Assembly (NCBI RefSeq): GCF_000426245.1
Contig: NZ_AUEZ01000010.1
Location: 83,677 to 147,676 of the forward strand
From: Bradyrhizobium sp. Ai1a-2
GTDB taxonomy: Bacteria; Pseudomonadota; Alphaproteobacteria; Rhizobiales; Xanthobacteraceae
Reading direction: 5' to 3'
Length of the DNA stretch: 64,000 nucleotides
In this document: piece by piece, positions 50,338-62,400 of the stretch
Position numbering within the stretch: the first letter of the stretch is position 1
Layout of the letters: the number at the start of each line of letters is the position of its first letter
Position numbers and translations under genes: made by a program
The notes under the pieces: generated by a model
What the model was told of the DNA's origin: nothing
The model's input: only the letters and a program-made list of their open reading frames with translations
Databases searched by the model: none

Positions 50338-50434
50338 CGAGAAGTCGTCTCGAAGCAATCCGGCCAGCAAAAAAATCGCGCGGGGCATGTCGGGTCGGGC
50401 CGTCGGCGTCGGTCAACCCAGTGAGAGGGTGCGG

Positions 50435-53400
50435 ATGAAGCCGTCGGCATCATCTCCCCAGCGGATCCACTTGCTGATGCCCGAAGGAAATTTCATGTCT
50501 ATCCGCCCGTCGATGTCGTCCCAATCTGCTCCTCTTGCGCAGGGTTCTCATTGGCGGGCGGCGCAACGTGCCCTCATGACGGGCGTCTGCGTCGCCGCTT
50601 TGTTCGCGGGAGCATCCAAGGTCGACGCCAGGCCTCTCGGCGGACAGGCGCCGACACCATCGGCGGCGGCGATTGCGGCGGCGCAGTCGGCACAACAGGA
50701 AGCCGCTCGCGCCGCAAGCCAATCCTCAGACTCGCTGAAGCGGGCGACGCTGGCGATCCAGGCGCAGCAGGCCAGTCAGCAGGCGGCCCGTGATGCAGCC
50801 CAGGCGGCATCGAACGCGTCCTCCATCCCCAACGGCCTGGGCGTCGGCGGACTGCAGCGAGCAGCCGGTGCCATTCCGGGCAGCAATCTGTGGCAGGGGG
50901 CGAACCTGCCGACGCAGTTCACGGACGGCGATCGCGTCAAGGTCAATATCGGGCAGACCCAGCAGAAGGCGATCCTTACCTGGGATACCTTCAATGTTGG
51001 CGCCCGCACCGATCTCACCTTCGATCAGCAGGGCAATCGCGACTGGGTCGCGCTCAACCGCGTGCTCGGCGCCGACGGCAGGCCGAGCCAGATCCTCGGC
51101 TCGATCAAGGCCGACGGGTCGGTCTATGTGATCAACCAGAACGGCATCATCTTCGGCGGTGCCAGCCAGGTGAATGTCGGGGCATTGATCGCCTCGACCG
51201 CGAAGAGTTCCGACACGCAATTCCTTAACAACGGCATCTACTCGGCGCAAAGCGGCTCGACCTGGATGCCGAGTTTCACGGACGCAGCCGAGCTCCTGGG
51301 CCTCCGCGAGGGCGCTGGCAAGGTCGAAGTGAAAGCGGGCGCGCAGATCGCGACGCACGCGCCGGCGAAAGTGACGGAAGGCGGCGGCTTCGTGCTGCTG
51401 ATGGGCGGTCAGGTCGAGAACTTCGGCACGATTACGACCCCGCTCGGGCAGACGCAGCTCGCGGCCGGCGACGACTTCGTGCTGCGCCGCGGCTACGGCA
51501 CCGACGCCAACCAGTTCTCCACGACCCGCGGCAACGAGATCGCGCCGGTCATCCGCACGAACAGCGTCGCGGGCCTTGTCCGAAATGACGGCATGATCTT
51601 CAGCGCGCAGGGCGACATCACGCTGGCGGGCCGCACCATTGAGCAGAATGGCACGCTCGTCGCCTCGACCTCGGTCAATACGCGCGGCACCATTCACCTC
51701 CTCAACTCGGCGACCGACACGCGCGGCAGCATCACGCTTGGTGCCGACAGCGTCACCACTGTTATCCCCGAGCTCGAGAGCGAGGAGACCGCACTCGACA
51801 GCCAGCGTGACGGGTTGATCGCGGCTTCCGAGGAGGCGAACCTGATGCGGGCAACAGCCTCCCTCGGTCAGTTCAACAATCTGTCGCTGCTCGCCGATCG
51901 TCTCGATCAGTCGCGCATCGAGATCGTGACCGGCGGCAATGTGATCTTCAAGGGCGGCGCGTCGCAAGGTTCGCTGACCATCGCGCAGGGCGGGCAGGTC
52001 GCGGTGTCGGCGGCCGGCCGCATCTTCACCGAGAGCGGCGCGACGATCGATGTCTCCGGCGTGCGCAATGTGTCGCTGGCGATGTCGGCCAACAATATCC
52101 TGGTCAACATCCAGGGCAATGAGCTGCGCGACTCGCCGCAGAACCGCGACAGCAATGCGCTGAAGAATGCCAACGTCTGGGTCGACATCCGCGATCTGAT
52201 CTATGTGCCGTCGGGCACGGGCCGCTACCAGGGCGATCGTTACTATACGCCGGGCGGCCTGCTCGAGGTCAGCGGCTATCTTGCGAACACCAGGCATACG
52301 ATCGGGGAATGGAGCGCGGTCGGCGGCACGATCACGCTGTCGGCGCGGGAAATGATCGCGCAGACGGGATCGGTGTTCGATATCTCCGGCGGCTCGGTGC
52401 GGTATGAGGCCGGCTATATTCGCACCACGAACTTCCTCGGGTCTGACGGCCGTCTCTACAACATCAACGACGCCCGCGCCGACATGACCTTCTATGGCCT
52501 TGGCCAGGGCTTCATCCGTAAGCACGACCGCTGGAACGTCACCGAGGTCTGGACCAGCCCGTTTGGCCGCGGCCGCGAGAGCGTGCGCTGGGAAGAGGGC
52601 TACACGGTCGGCCGCGACGCCGGCCAGTTGATCCTGTCGACGCCGACCGCGATCTTCGAGGGCGATATTCTTGCCGATGTCGTCCAGGGCGAGCGGCAGT
52701 TCACCGCACGGCCAGACGGCATTGCCGACGGCTACAAGGCCGCACAGAACGACGTGGCCCAGGCGGGGCAGCTTCTTGTCGGCGCCTATGGTTCGCTCGG
52801 CCGCAGCGGCGTCCATGATACGCAGATTGTGGTCGGGGAGGTAGTGGACAGCACGGGAAGCCTCGAAGCCACCTCTATGCTTCCGGCGGACCGCAAAGGA
52901 ACGCTTTATCTGGATGCTGAGAGACTTAAGGAGCAGGCTCTCGGCGGACTCGATCTGGCTACGGGTGGTAGCATCACGGTAGAGCGCGACCTCACGCTCG
53001 CCGATGGCGGATCCCTCGACCTCGCAGCCCCGACAATCGACATCCGCGCCAATGTCACCGCGCGTGGCGGTTCGGTGACGCTGACCAACACGTTGAACGT
53101 GCCGTCCATGACGGGCGACACCGTCATCACGCCGCTTGTGCCGGCGAGCGCCCTGGCATCCGTCACGCTGCGGCGGGGCGCGACGATCGACACACGCGGC
53201 CTGTGGACCAATGCGCTCATCGATCCGAACGATCTCTCAGGTCTCGCGTTCGTCGACGGCGGCGACGTCACGCTGAAGGCCGGCAATGTGACGCTCGAAG
53301 CCGGGTCGCGCATCGACGCCTCGTCCGGCGGGGCCATCCTCGCCAACGGCAAGACGAGAGGCGGCGCCGGCGGCGACATCACCTTGATCGCCAATACCGC

Positions 53401-56400
53401 GGCTCCTGGCGTCGCCAACGCCAGCAGCACCGGTGGCAGCCTGATCCTGAACGGCACTGTGCGCTCCACCGGCGTCGCCAAGGGCGGGACGCTGACGCTG
53501 GACAGCGGCACCGTCATCGTCATCGGCGATGCGAGCTACGATCTCGGCACGTCGATGGAGGCCGGCCAAGTTCTCCCGGTTGACGTGATCCTGACGAAGG
53601 ATGTCGTCTGGCCGGCGGGCGCGCCGCTGCCGGCTTCCGCGACCCTGCTCGTGACGAAGACGATTCCAGCGGGGGTTTTGGCCGACGACCTATCGCTTTC
53701 GGCTACGACCAGCAGTCCTTTGCCGATGTCCGCGAATCTGGTCGTGGCGCCGGGCGGGTTGGGCACCTTGTCCAGCTACAGATACCGGAATCCGAGTGGA
53801 GGCTTCACCACTCTCATCAACGGCTCGGGTGGAACCATTCCGGCCGGAAGCCAGCTCATATCTGCGATCACCTTCAAGGCCGGTCTGGTCACGGTGGTGG
53901 GCGCGGCAGGGCTGGATGTCACCGGGCCGACCGTTTTCAACGCCGGCGATGTCGCGCCCTCGAATGTCACCTTCCACGCCGGTGACCGGCTGGCGCAGAA
54001 TAGCCTGCTGCCGGTTGCGATCTCCTTCCAGCCGTTCAATTATCTGCATCTTTCGCCCGATCTCTTCAGCAGCGGCTTTTCCGGCTACAATATCCAGGCT
54101 GGCGCCGGCCTGGTCGTCGCCGACAATACGACGCTGCGCCCGACGATGCCGGTCTATCGGTTCGATACGGCGGCCTACAGCATGCCGACCGGCGCCGATC
54201 CTTCGTCCGCAATGGAATTGTGGACGCCACCGCTCTACGTTGAAACCCCCGCCACGGCGACGCTGACTCAGCGCGGCGGCGCCGATCTCACTCTGGCGTC
54301 GCGCACCACCAACCTCGTCTCGGGCTCGGCGACGAGCGCCGGCTGGGTGTATATCGGCAAGGGCGCGTCGATCGAGGTCGATCCGGGTCACAGCGTCACG
54401 CTGTCGAGCGGCGGCCAGATCACAGTCGAGGGCAGCATCGTCGCCCACGGCGGTGAGATTTCCCTCATCGAGACCTATCTGGGAACCGGTGTGGTCCGCA
54501 ACAGCGGCCCTGTCTATACATCGTTCCTGATCGGCAACGGCGCTGTACTCGACGTGTCGGCGCGGGCCTACACGGCCGTCGATTCGCGCGGCCGCCGCTA
54601 CGGCGCGGTGCCCGACGGTGGAGCAATCTCTTTCGGCCGGCTGGGGTCCAGCACATACGACGACGCAGGAATCGCCCCGGCAGTCGATGCGTTCATTCTC
54701 ATACAGCCGGGTGCGCTGCTCGACGCCTCCGGCGCCAGCGCCATTATCGACGTGACGAGCGGCGCCGCCTCGGGCTTTTCCGGTCTCGCCGGCACGCCGA
54801 CCCTCGTCGCCAGCAACGGCGGCTCGATTTCGCTATCGTCCTATGACGGCATCCTTGTCGAGGGCACGTTGCGGGCCTTCTCAGGCGGGAGCGGCGCCGC
54901 CGGCGGCTCGCTGTCGCTGATGATGGAGACGCCGTATTATGGCTTTGCCAACGGCTCCTACGGTTCGGTCGTGTCCACCGCCGTTCAGGTCGGTCGCACC
55001 CTGACCATCGGCCAGTCCCGCGTGCCCGGCGCCATGCCGGCGGGGGTCGATCCGCGCACCGTCAAGCGGACCGTGGGGCAGGGCGGCGTCAGCGCCAATG
55101 CCATCATGGCCGGTGGGTTCGACAGCGTCAGCCTCGGCGCCCGCAACGCCATCGTCTTCGAGGGCAACGTCAGTCTGAGCGCCGGGCGCGCTATCACGCT
55201 CGCGAGCGGCGCGATCTATGACGCCGCCGCCAGCGGCGCGGTTAGCCTGAACGCGCCCTATCTCTTGCTCGACGGCCTGACGACCGTGAGCCTGCCCAGT
55301 AGCACGGCGATGCCGTCAAAGCTGCCGGCTTCCATTGCGGGCACGATCGGCGCCGATTTCGCGGCTAGCGCGAGGCAGATCGACATACGCAACACGATGA
55401 CCACCCATTTCGCCGATACGCGCCTGACCAGCGCCGGCGACCTGCGCCTGCTGGCCGGCACGATGGCGGGCAGCGCCGCGATGGCTGGCGGCACGGTCGC
55501 GATCACCAACTTCGTCGCCGCGAACGGGAACATCGAACTCACGGCCGAGCAGGTCTATCCCGTCTCCGGCGCCAACACCTTCGTGCGCGCCGGCGGTTTG
55601 ACGACGGACGGCATCAATTACACCTATCTTTCCGGCGCCACGCTGACGATTTCCTCGATCGATGGCGTCGTTCCGGATCTGCCATATTCCGTGTTCGGTG
55701 CGATCTCGCTGCTGGCGCCGACCGTTTACCAGGGCGGTGTGGTGCGTGCGCCCCTCGGCTCCATCATCATCGGTACCGTGCCGACGCTGACCACCGATCC
55801 TGATTCCTATACCGAGCTTCTCCCCGGCTCCATCACTTCGGTCAGTGCCAAGGGCCTCGTCATGCCCTATGGCGGCACGACTGACGGCGTCACCTGGACG
55901 GTGAACGGATCGACGCCGGTTACCGTCAACCTGCTGACCGGGCAATATCGCGTTGGCGGCGGCAACTACACCCAGGGCGTCACCGTGAACGGCACCCGCG
56001 TGGTGGGCGATGAAGGCGCGAGCCTCGACCTCTCCGGTGGCGGCGCGCTGCCGGGAGCGGGCTTCGTGTCGGGGCGCGGCGGATCAGTGGACGTGCTGGC
56101 AACGCCGCTCGTCAACGCCAACCCGGCGTACGCCTACAGCGCTTCCGGCAATCAGGTTTATGCGATCGCGCCCGGCGTCGTCACCGCGCCGGTCGGGGGC
56201 GGATCTAATTCCGCCTGGACCGGCTCGACCCCAACGGCTGGTCAGACCATCACCATCCCGGACGGCGTGCCAGGGCTGCCGGCGGGCACCTATAGACTCT
56301 TGCCCGCGAACTACGCGCTCTTGCCTGGTGCCTTCCGCGTCGAGATCGGCACCAAGGGCTCCGGCATCAATATGGCATCGGGCGCGACCGGCGTCGGCAA

Positions 56401-59400
56401 CGGCTCATATGTCGTGGCGGGCTATCAGGGCGTCGCCAACACCAACATCCGGGACTCCCTGGCGACGCAGGTGATCGTCACCCCCGGCACGACGGTACGG
56501 ACCTATTCGCAGTACAACGAAACCAGCTACAGCGCCTTCCAGCTCGCTCAGGCTGCGACCTTCGGCACACTGCGCCCGCTGCTGGAGGCGGACGGCAAGT
56601 TCCTCACCGTCAACCTCGGCGCGCTCCTGTCCGGCACCAGCAGCGATCGGGCGCTGGTTTTCGCCGGCGATGCCGATTTCACGGCCGCGGATGGAGGTTA
56701 CGGCGGCAGCCTGGTGCTGATGACGGCCTCCAACCGGAAGCTGGTTACCGTCACGGACCCCAACACGCCGAACATGCTGGAGATCGTCGCCGACGGCAGC
56801 ACGACTCTGCGCTCCACCACCGTGACAACAGTGTCCGCCTCGTCGATCGAGGCCTTCAGCGCGCCCAATCTCTATCTCGGAGGAGCCCCCACGTTTTATG
56901 AGTCAGCGTCGACGCCACCGGCCATCGGCTTCCAGGGCGGAGGATATCTGGACGCCGCCACGTCCACGCGGCGCGCCAATCCCGTCACCGTCGAGAGCAG
57001 GGTGACGCTGCGCGGCGCCCGGGTGTTTCTGGCGGGCAATGTGATCACGCTGCAGGACGCGGCGACGATCGACACGCGCGGCTACGGTGTGCAGGCCCCG
57101 GATTCCTCCAGCGGCTACGCCTTTTGGAACGTGGCCAGCGACTCCTGGTATAATGCCTCTCTGCTCGTCGTCTCCAACGGCGACATCGCGCTCAATTCCG
57201 CCAACAGCACCTATGCCGGCGGCATCACTATCGGCGACAGGGTGGGGCTCTATACGGACGGCACCATCGGCTTCATCGCCAGGACCAACCCGATCTTCAC
57301 CGGGACGCCGAACTTCGCCGCCAAGACGCTGGCGCTTGCAGCGTCCTCGATCAACGTCGGCACCGATGCATCCTTGGCGGCGGCGGGGAGCCTGCCGGTA
57401 GGGCTCAACCTCAATCCCGGCTGGCTCGGCGGCCTTTTGACCAACGTTGCCAATCTCACCCTCTCGGCCAGCAATTCGGTCAACTTCTACGGTGCGATCG
57501 ATTTCGACTTCGGCGCGGACCGCACTTTGGTGCTGATGACGCCGGCGATCTACGGCGCCGCGAGCGGCGATGCCAGCCTTAACGTTGGCACCCTGGTATG
57601 GAATGGAATCGCCGGCGCCGCGCCGGGCGCGATCGCGGCCAGCGGGCAGGGCACCGGTTCGGGCACCTTCACCGTCAACGCCACCGACATTGTCCTTGGT
57701 TATACGGCCGGCAGCTTTCCAGACGCCACGGCATCGCTGGACCGGCTGATGCTCGGCTTCTCGGCCGTCACCTTCAACGCCAGCGACAGGATCGTCGCCA
57801 ACAACAAGGGTACGCTATCGGTCTATGCATCGGGCGCTAATCCCTCCGGCGGCTTCGATTCCAAAACCTATGTCGGCAGCGGCGGCGCGCTGAACCTCGT
57901 CACACCGCTGCTCACCGGGGAGGCGGGATCAATCCTGACCGTGCGCGCGGGTGGCGACGTCAACGTCGTCTTGCCGGCTGGCGCGACGCCTTCGGCGGCG
58001 AAGCCCTCGGCGCTCGGCGCCACCCTCGCCATCACCTCGGGCGGCGCGGTCACGATCGACTCCGCCGTGTGGTTGCCCAGCGGACGCTTCTCCGTCACGG
58101 CGACCGATGACATGGTGCTCGGCGGCAACAGCCGGCTCAATCTGGCCGGCCAGCCGGTGCCGATGCTCGACGTGACGAAATATAGCTGGGGTGGCGACGT
58201 GCTGCTGGAAAGCACGCACGGAGATATTACCCAGGTGGCTGGCTCCGTCATCGATGTCTCGGCGCAGAACAACGACGCGGGCAGCCTGACGCTCACCGCG
58301 ACAGGGTCGTCGGCCGGTCGGGTACGCCTCGGCGGCACACTGAACGCCAGCGGTGGCGACAGTTATCGCGGCGGCAGATTCGACCTCCGCGCGCAGACCA
58401 TCGGCGCTCCGGCCAATCTCAGCGCGGACTTCGCCGGGCTGAACAATGTGCTCGATAGCTCGGGCTTCACCGAAAGCCGTTCGTTCGATCTCAAGCAGGG
58501 CGATCTCGTCATCGCGTCGGGCCAGACAGTGAAGGCGCATGACGTGTCGATCTCCATCGACGGCGGCAAGCTCACCGTGAACGGCACGGTGGATGCCAGC
58601 GGTGTGCGCGTCGGCAGCATCATCCTCGCCGCGCGCGACGATCTCATGATCAACGGCACGCTCGATGCTCACGCCACGGCGCTCGATACCGACAATAGCG
58701 GTGCGGCTATCGCGGCCAACAACAGCGCTACCATCGACCTCACCACGAAGAGCGGCACGCTGGTCCTCGGCAACGGCGCGAAATTCGATCTCTCGACGCC
58801 GGATGGCGTTTCCTATGGCGAACTGACGCTCAATGCCCCGCGCACGGTGGAGACGAGCGGTGATGTGCGGATCGCCGCCTCCGCGCCGGTTTCGATCCAA
58901 GGTGCGAAGAGTATCGTGCTCAATGCATTCTGGACCTATACGCTGCCGGGCGGCAGCACGGTCACGCAGGCGACGCTCGATACCTACGACGCCGCGAACA
59001 CCGCGTTCATGGCGAACGCCTATAGTGGCGGTGCGCTCAACAGCAATCTGCAGACGAAGCTCGCGGGCATCCTGACCAACAATGCCTCCGTCTTCCATCT
59101 GCGGCCCGGCGTGGAGATCGCTTCGGACGGCGACCTGACGGTGTCGACTCCCACGCAGTCCGACAGCTCGGGCGGCATCGATCTCAGCGGCTACCGCTAT
59201 GGGCCGAATGCAGCGGGCGACGGCACCGGCGAGCCGATGGCGCTCACGATCCGCGCCAAGGGCAATCTCACGATCAACGGAAGTGTGTCGGATGGCTACA
59301 AGGCAGTCCCGGGTACATATGGCGAAACTATAAACATCACAACCAGCTCAACTTTTTCATACGGCGATCCCTATGGGCTAGGTGCGGGAATTGATTATTA

Positions 59401-62400
59401 TGCCGATGAAACTTCACGCCCGTATTATTTTACGGAAGACTGGCAGATTCCCAATGATGCCTTTTATCAATATCTGAATCTCAGTTGGGGAGGAGTTTTC
59501 TGGACTGGTCCCTCTGGAAACACCACGCTCCACCCCGGTGACACAATTCCCGCTGGAACGGTTTTCCTGGGATTTAACGGCATTTTTGAAAGTGGGATTA
59601 GCCTGCCGGTGCTCACCACATCGTACGCCGCCGGCCAATCCGCCGCATCACAGGGCGCGACGCCGCTGACCGGCATTCAGACAGCCTCGATCCGCCTCGT
59701 CTCTGGCGCCGATCTCACCGCAGCCTCCACCCGTGTGCTGACGGCGCAAAGCGCGCTCGCCGGAAAGGGCAACCTGACGCTGAGCGACTATCACACCATC
59801 TCTGCCGCCGGGACCTCTGTGCCGGCCGCCAGCGTATTGCGCACCGGCTCCGGCGACCTCGATCTTCTGGCCGGCGGAAGCATCAGCGAAAGCTCGATCT
59901 ACAACGTCTCCACCAACGGCGCGGGCGGCAATGATTCCGCCGATCTGACCATCAAGGCGCAGGGCAACCTGTCCGGGCAAATCCTGTCCCGGGATATCAG
60001 CCCGGCCGCGCGGGCCAGTTCCTTCATCACCAACTGGTTGACCGGAAACCAGGGGACCGCCGCCTATTACGACGGCTTCACCGGCTTCGGCGCGCTGGGC
60101 GGCGGCCGGGTCGCCATCGACGTCGGCGGCGATGCCGGCCAGGTGGTCGCCGTGACGACGGATGCTAACCAAATGTACCGCAGCACGGGGCTGGCCGTCG
60201 CGGCCGTCAGCGGCGACGTCACGGTGAACATCGGCGGCCGCCTCAATCCCAAAGGCAACGCGGTGCTGGGTTCAGCGACGGGCCTTGATACCAATCCCGA
60301 TCTGAACGGCGTCTTCACCGCCCTGCGCGGCGATCTCACCATCAACGCCGGCGCCATCGGCGTGCTGCAATTGGTCTACGGCTTCAACGAGATCGATGAT
60401 CCGCGCGGAGTCGATTATGCCTCTGCCGCTTTGGCGACCCCGCGAGGCGCGATCACCGTGGTGGCTGGCGACGGCGCTGCTTCGCTTCGGGCGCAAGGCG
60501 ATCTGGCGCTGGGGACCATCGGCGCGAGTGCGACCGCCGCGTACTGGACCGACACTACCTCGGTATCGCTGTTCTCCGCCGGCGGCAATATCACGCCGAT
60601 CACCGCCGCGAGCCTCAACTCCGGCTCGCTGAACTGGTACCTGACGACGCAGAACGGCAGTCAGACATACAATGCGCAATTGCCGCCGATCTTCTCCGCG
60701 GTGGCCGGGAGCGGGAGTATCTACTATGGCGGTATTTACAACTATAGTCGCGGCGGGTTGCTGCCGGTCGCCTTCCGTCTGAAGGCTTCGCGCTACGGTT
60801 CACTCGAGCTGCTGGCCATGGACTCGATCTATGGCGCCGGCAACTACGATTCGGTGCGCAAGCTGCCGCCGGCGCGCTGGGAGATGGAGTCGAACAGCAG
60901 CCTGACCTTGCACAATGGCGACCCTGATCCGATCCGCGTTTACGCAGTGAACGGCGATCTCGTGAATGCCGTGCTGGGCGAGGCCAGCCGCTATGTCAGC
61001 GGCAACGTCAACCTGACCAATTACTTCGCCGCCAAATCGGCACGGGTGATTGCGGGCGGCGACATCGTCAATTTCGGCCGCGCCGGCATCGTTAGCAACC
61101 TGGGCTTGGATATCACCACGGTTACCCCCAGCCTCATCCTCAACACCGAAGACAATGACGTGTCGGTGATCCAGGCCGGCGGCAACATCTACTATCTGAA
61201 TGTCAACGTCGCCGGACCGGGCACGCTGGACGTGAAGGCGGGCGGCAGCCTGTATCAAGGCGACAAGGGCTCGATCGTCTCGCTCGGCGCGATCGCCACA
61301 GGCGACAGCCGTCCCGGCGCCTCGATCGCCATCACGGCGGGAACGGCGGCGGCGGAGCCGAACTATGCGGGCCTGCTGATCTATCTCGATCCGGCCAATC
61401 TCGCGGTTTACGGCACACCGCTCCTCGACCAGCCGGGCAAGGTCGCGAAGACCTATGAGAAGGAATTGTCCGTGTGGCTGCAACAGCGCTACGGCTTTGC
61501 GACCGCGAGCGACGAGGAGGCGCGCGCCTATTTCGCGGGTCTTGCATCGGAGCAGCAGCAGATCTTCCTGCGGACGATCTATTTCAACGAGTTGCGCGAG
61601 AGCGGCCGCGAATATACCGGCCAGATCGAGAGTACCCGTCTCGGCTCCTACATTCGCGGGCGGCAGGCGATCACGGCGCTGTTCCCGGATGTGGATGCAA
61701 ACGGCAATCCGATCTCGTATGCCGGCGACGTTACCATGTTCTCGACGCGCAGCGGCACCGCGACCAGCGACGGCTCGGTGCGCACGCAGCATGGCGGCGA
61801 CATCCAGTTCCTGGTGCCGGGCGGGCAGATCGTGGTCGGCGTCGAGGGCGTGGTGCCGGGGGCCAATGCCGGTGTGATGACGCAGTTCGGCGGCGACATC
61901 CAGATGTATTCGCAAGGTTCGATCCTGCTCGGCCTGTCGCGCATCATGACCAATTTTGGCGACGACATCTTCGCCTGGTCTGCGGAAGGCGACATCAATG
62001 CCGGCCGCGGCGCCAAGACCACCATCGGCTACACCCCGCCGCTGCGCCGGCAGGATGACTACGGCCACGTGTCGTTGGCCCCGAGCGTGCCGAAGGCAGG
62101 CGCAGGCATCTCGGCACGCAGCGCCATCCCTGGCGTGGATGATGGCGACATCGACCTGCATGCGCCGCTCGGCACCATCGACGTGGGCGAGGCGGGCATC
62201 AGCGGGCGGAATATCAACATCTCAGCCCTGGCCATCATCAACGCCGCCAATATCTCGGCGCAGGGCACGGTGACAGGCGTGCCGACGATCCAGGCGCCGC
62301 CGGTCGCGGCGTTGGCCACCAGCAACAACCTGACTGCGGCAACGCAACAGGTTCAGCCCGTCGCGCCCGGCACCACGGACCGGCCCTCGATCATCATGGT

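Noticed and set aside
50726..52816. A 696-residue minus-strand open frame inside the adhesin gene, with other long antisense frames (for example 57929-59098, 60800-62161)
   Set aside because: They run opposite to a well-supported coding frame in very GC-rich DNA, have Arg/His/Asp-heavy composition typical of antisense shadows, and show no family motifs.
60310..60345. An RGD tripeptide in the adhesin (ALRGDLTIN)
   Set aside because: RGD can mediate host integrin binding in FhaB, but in a 4000-residue Gly/Asp/Arg-containing protein one copy is expected by chance and it lies within a beta-helix repeat.
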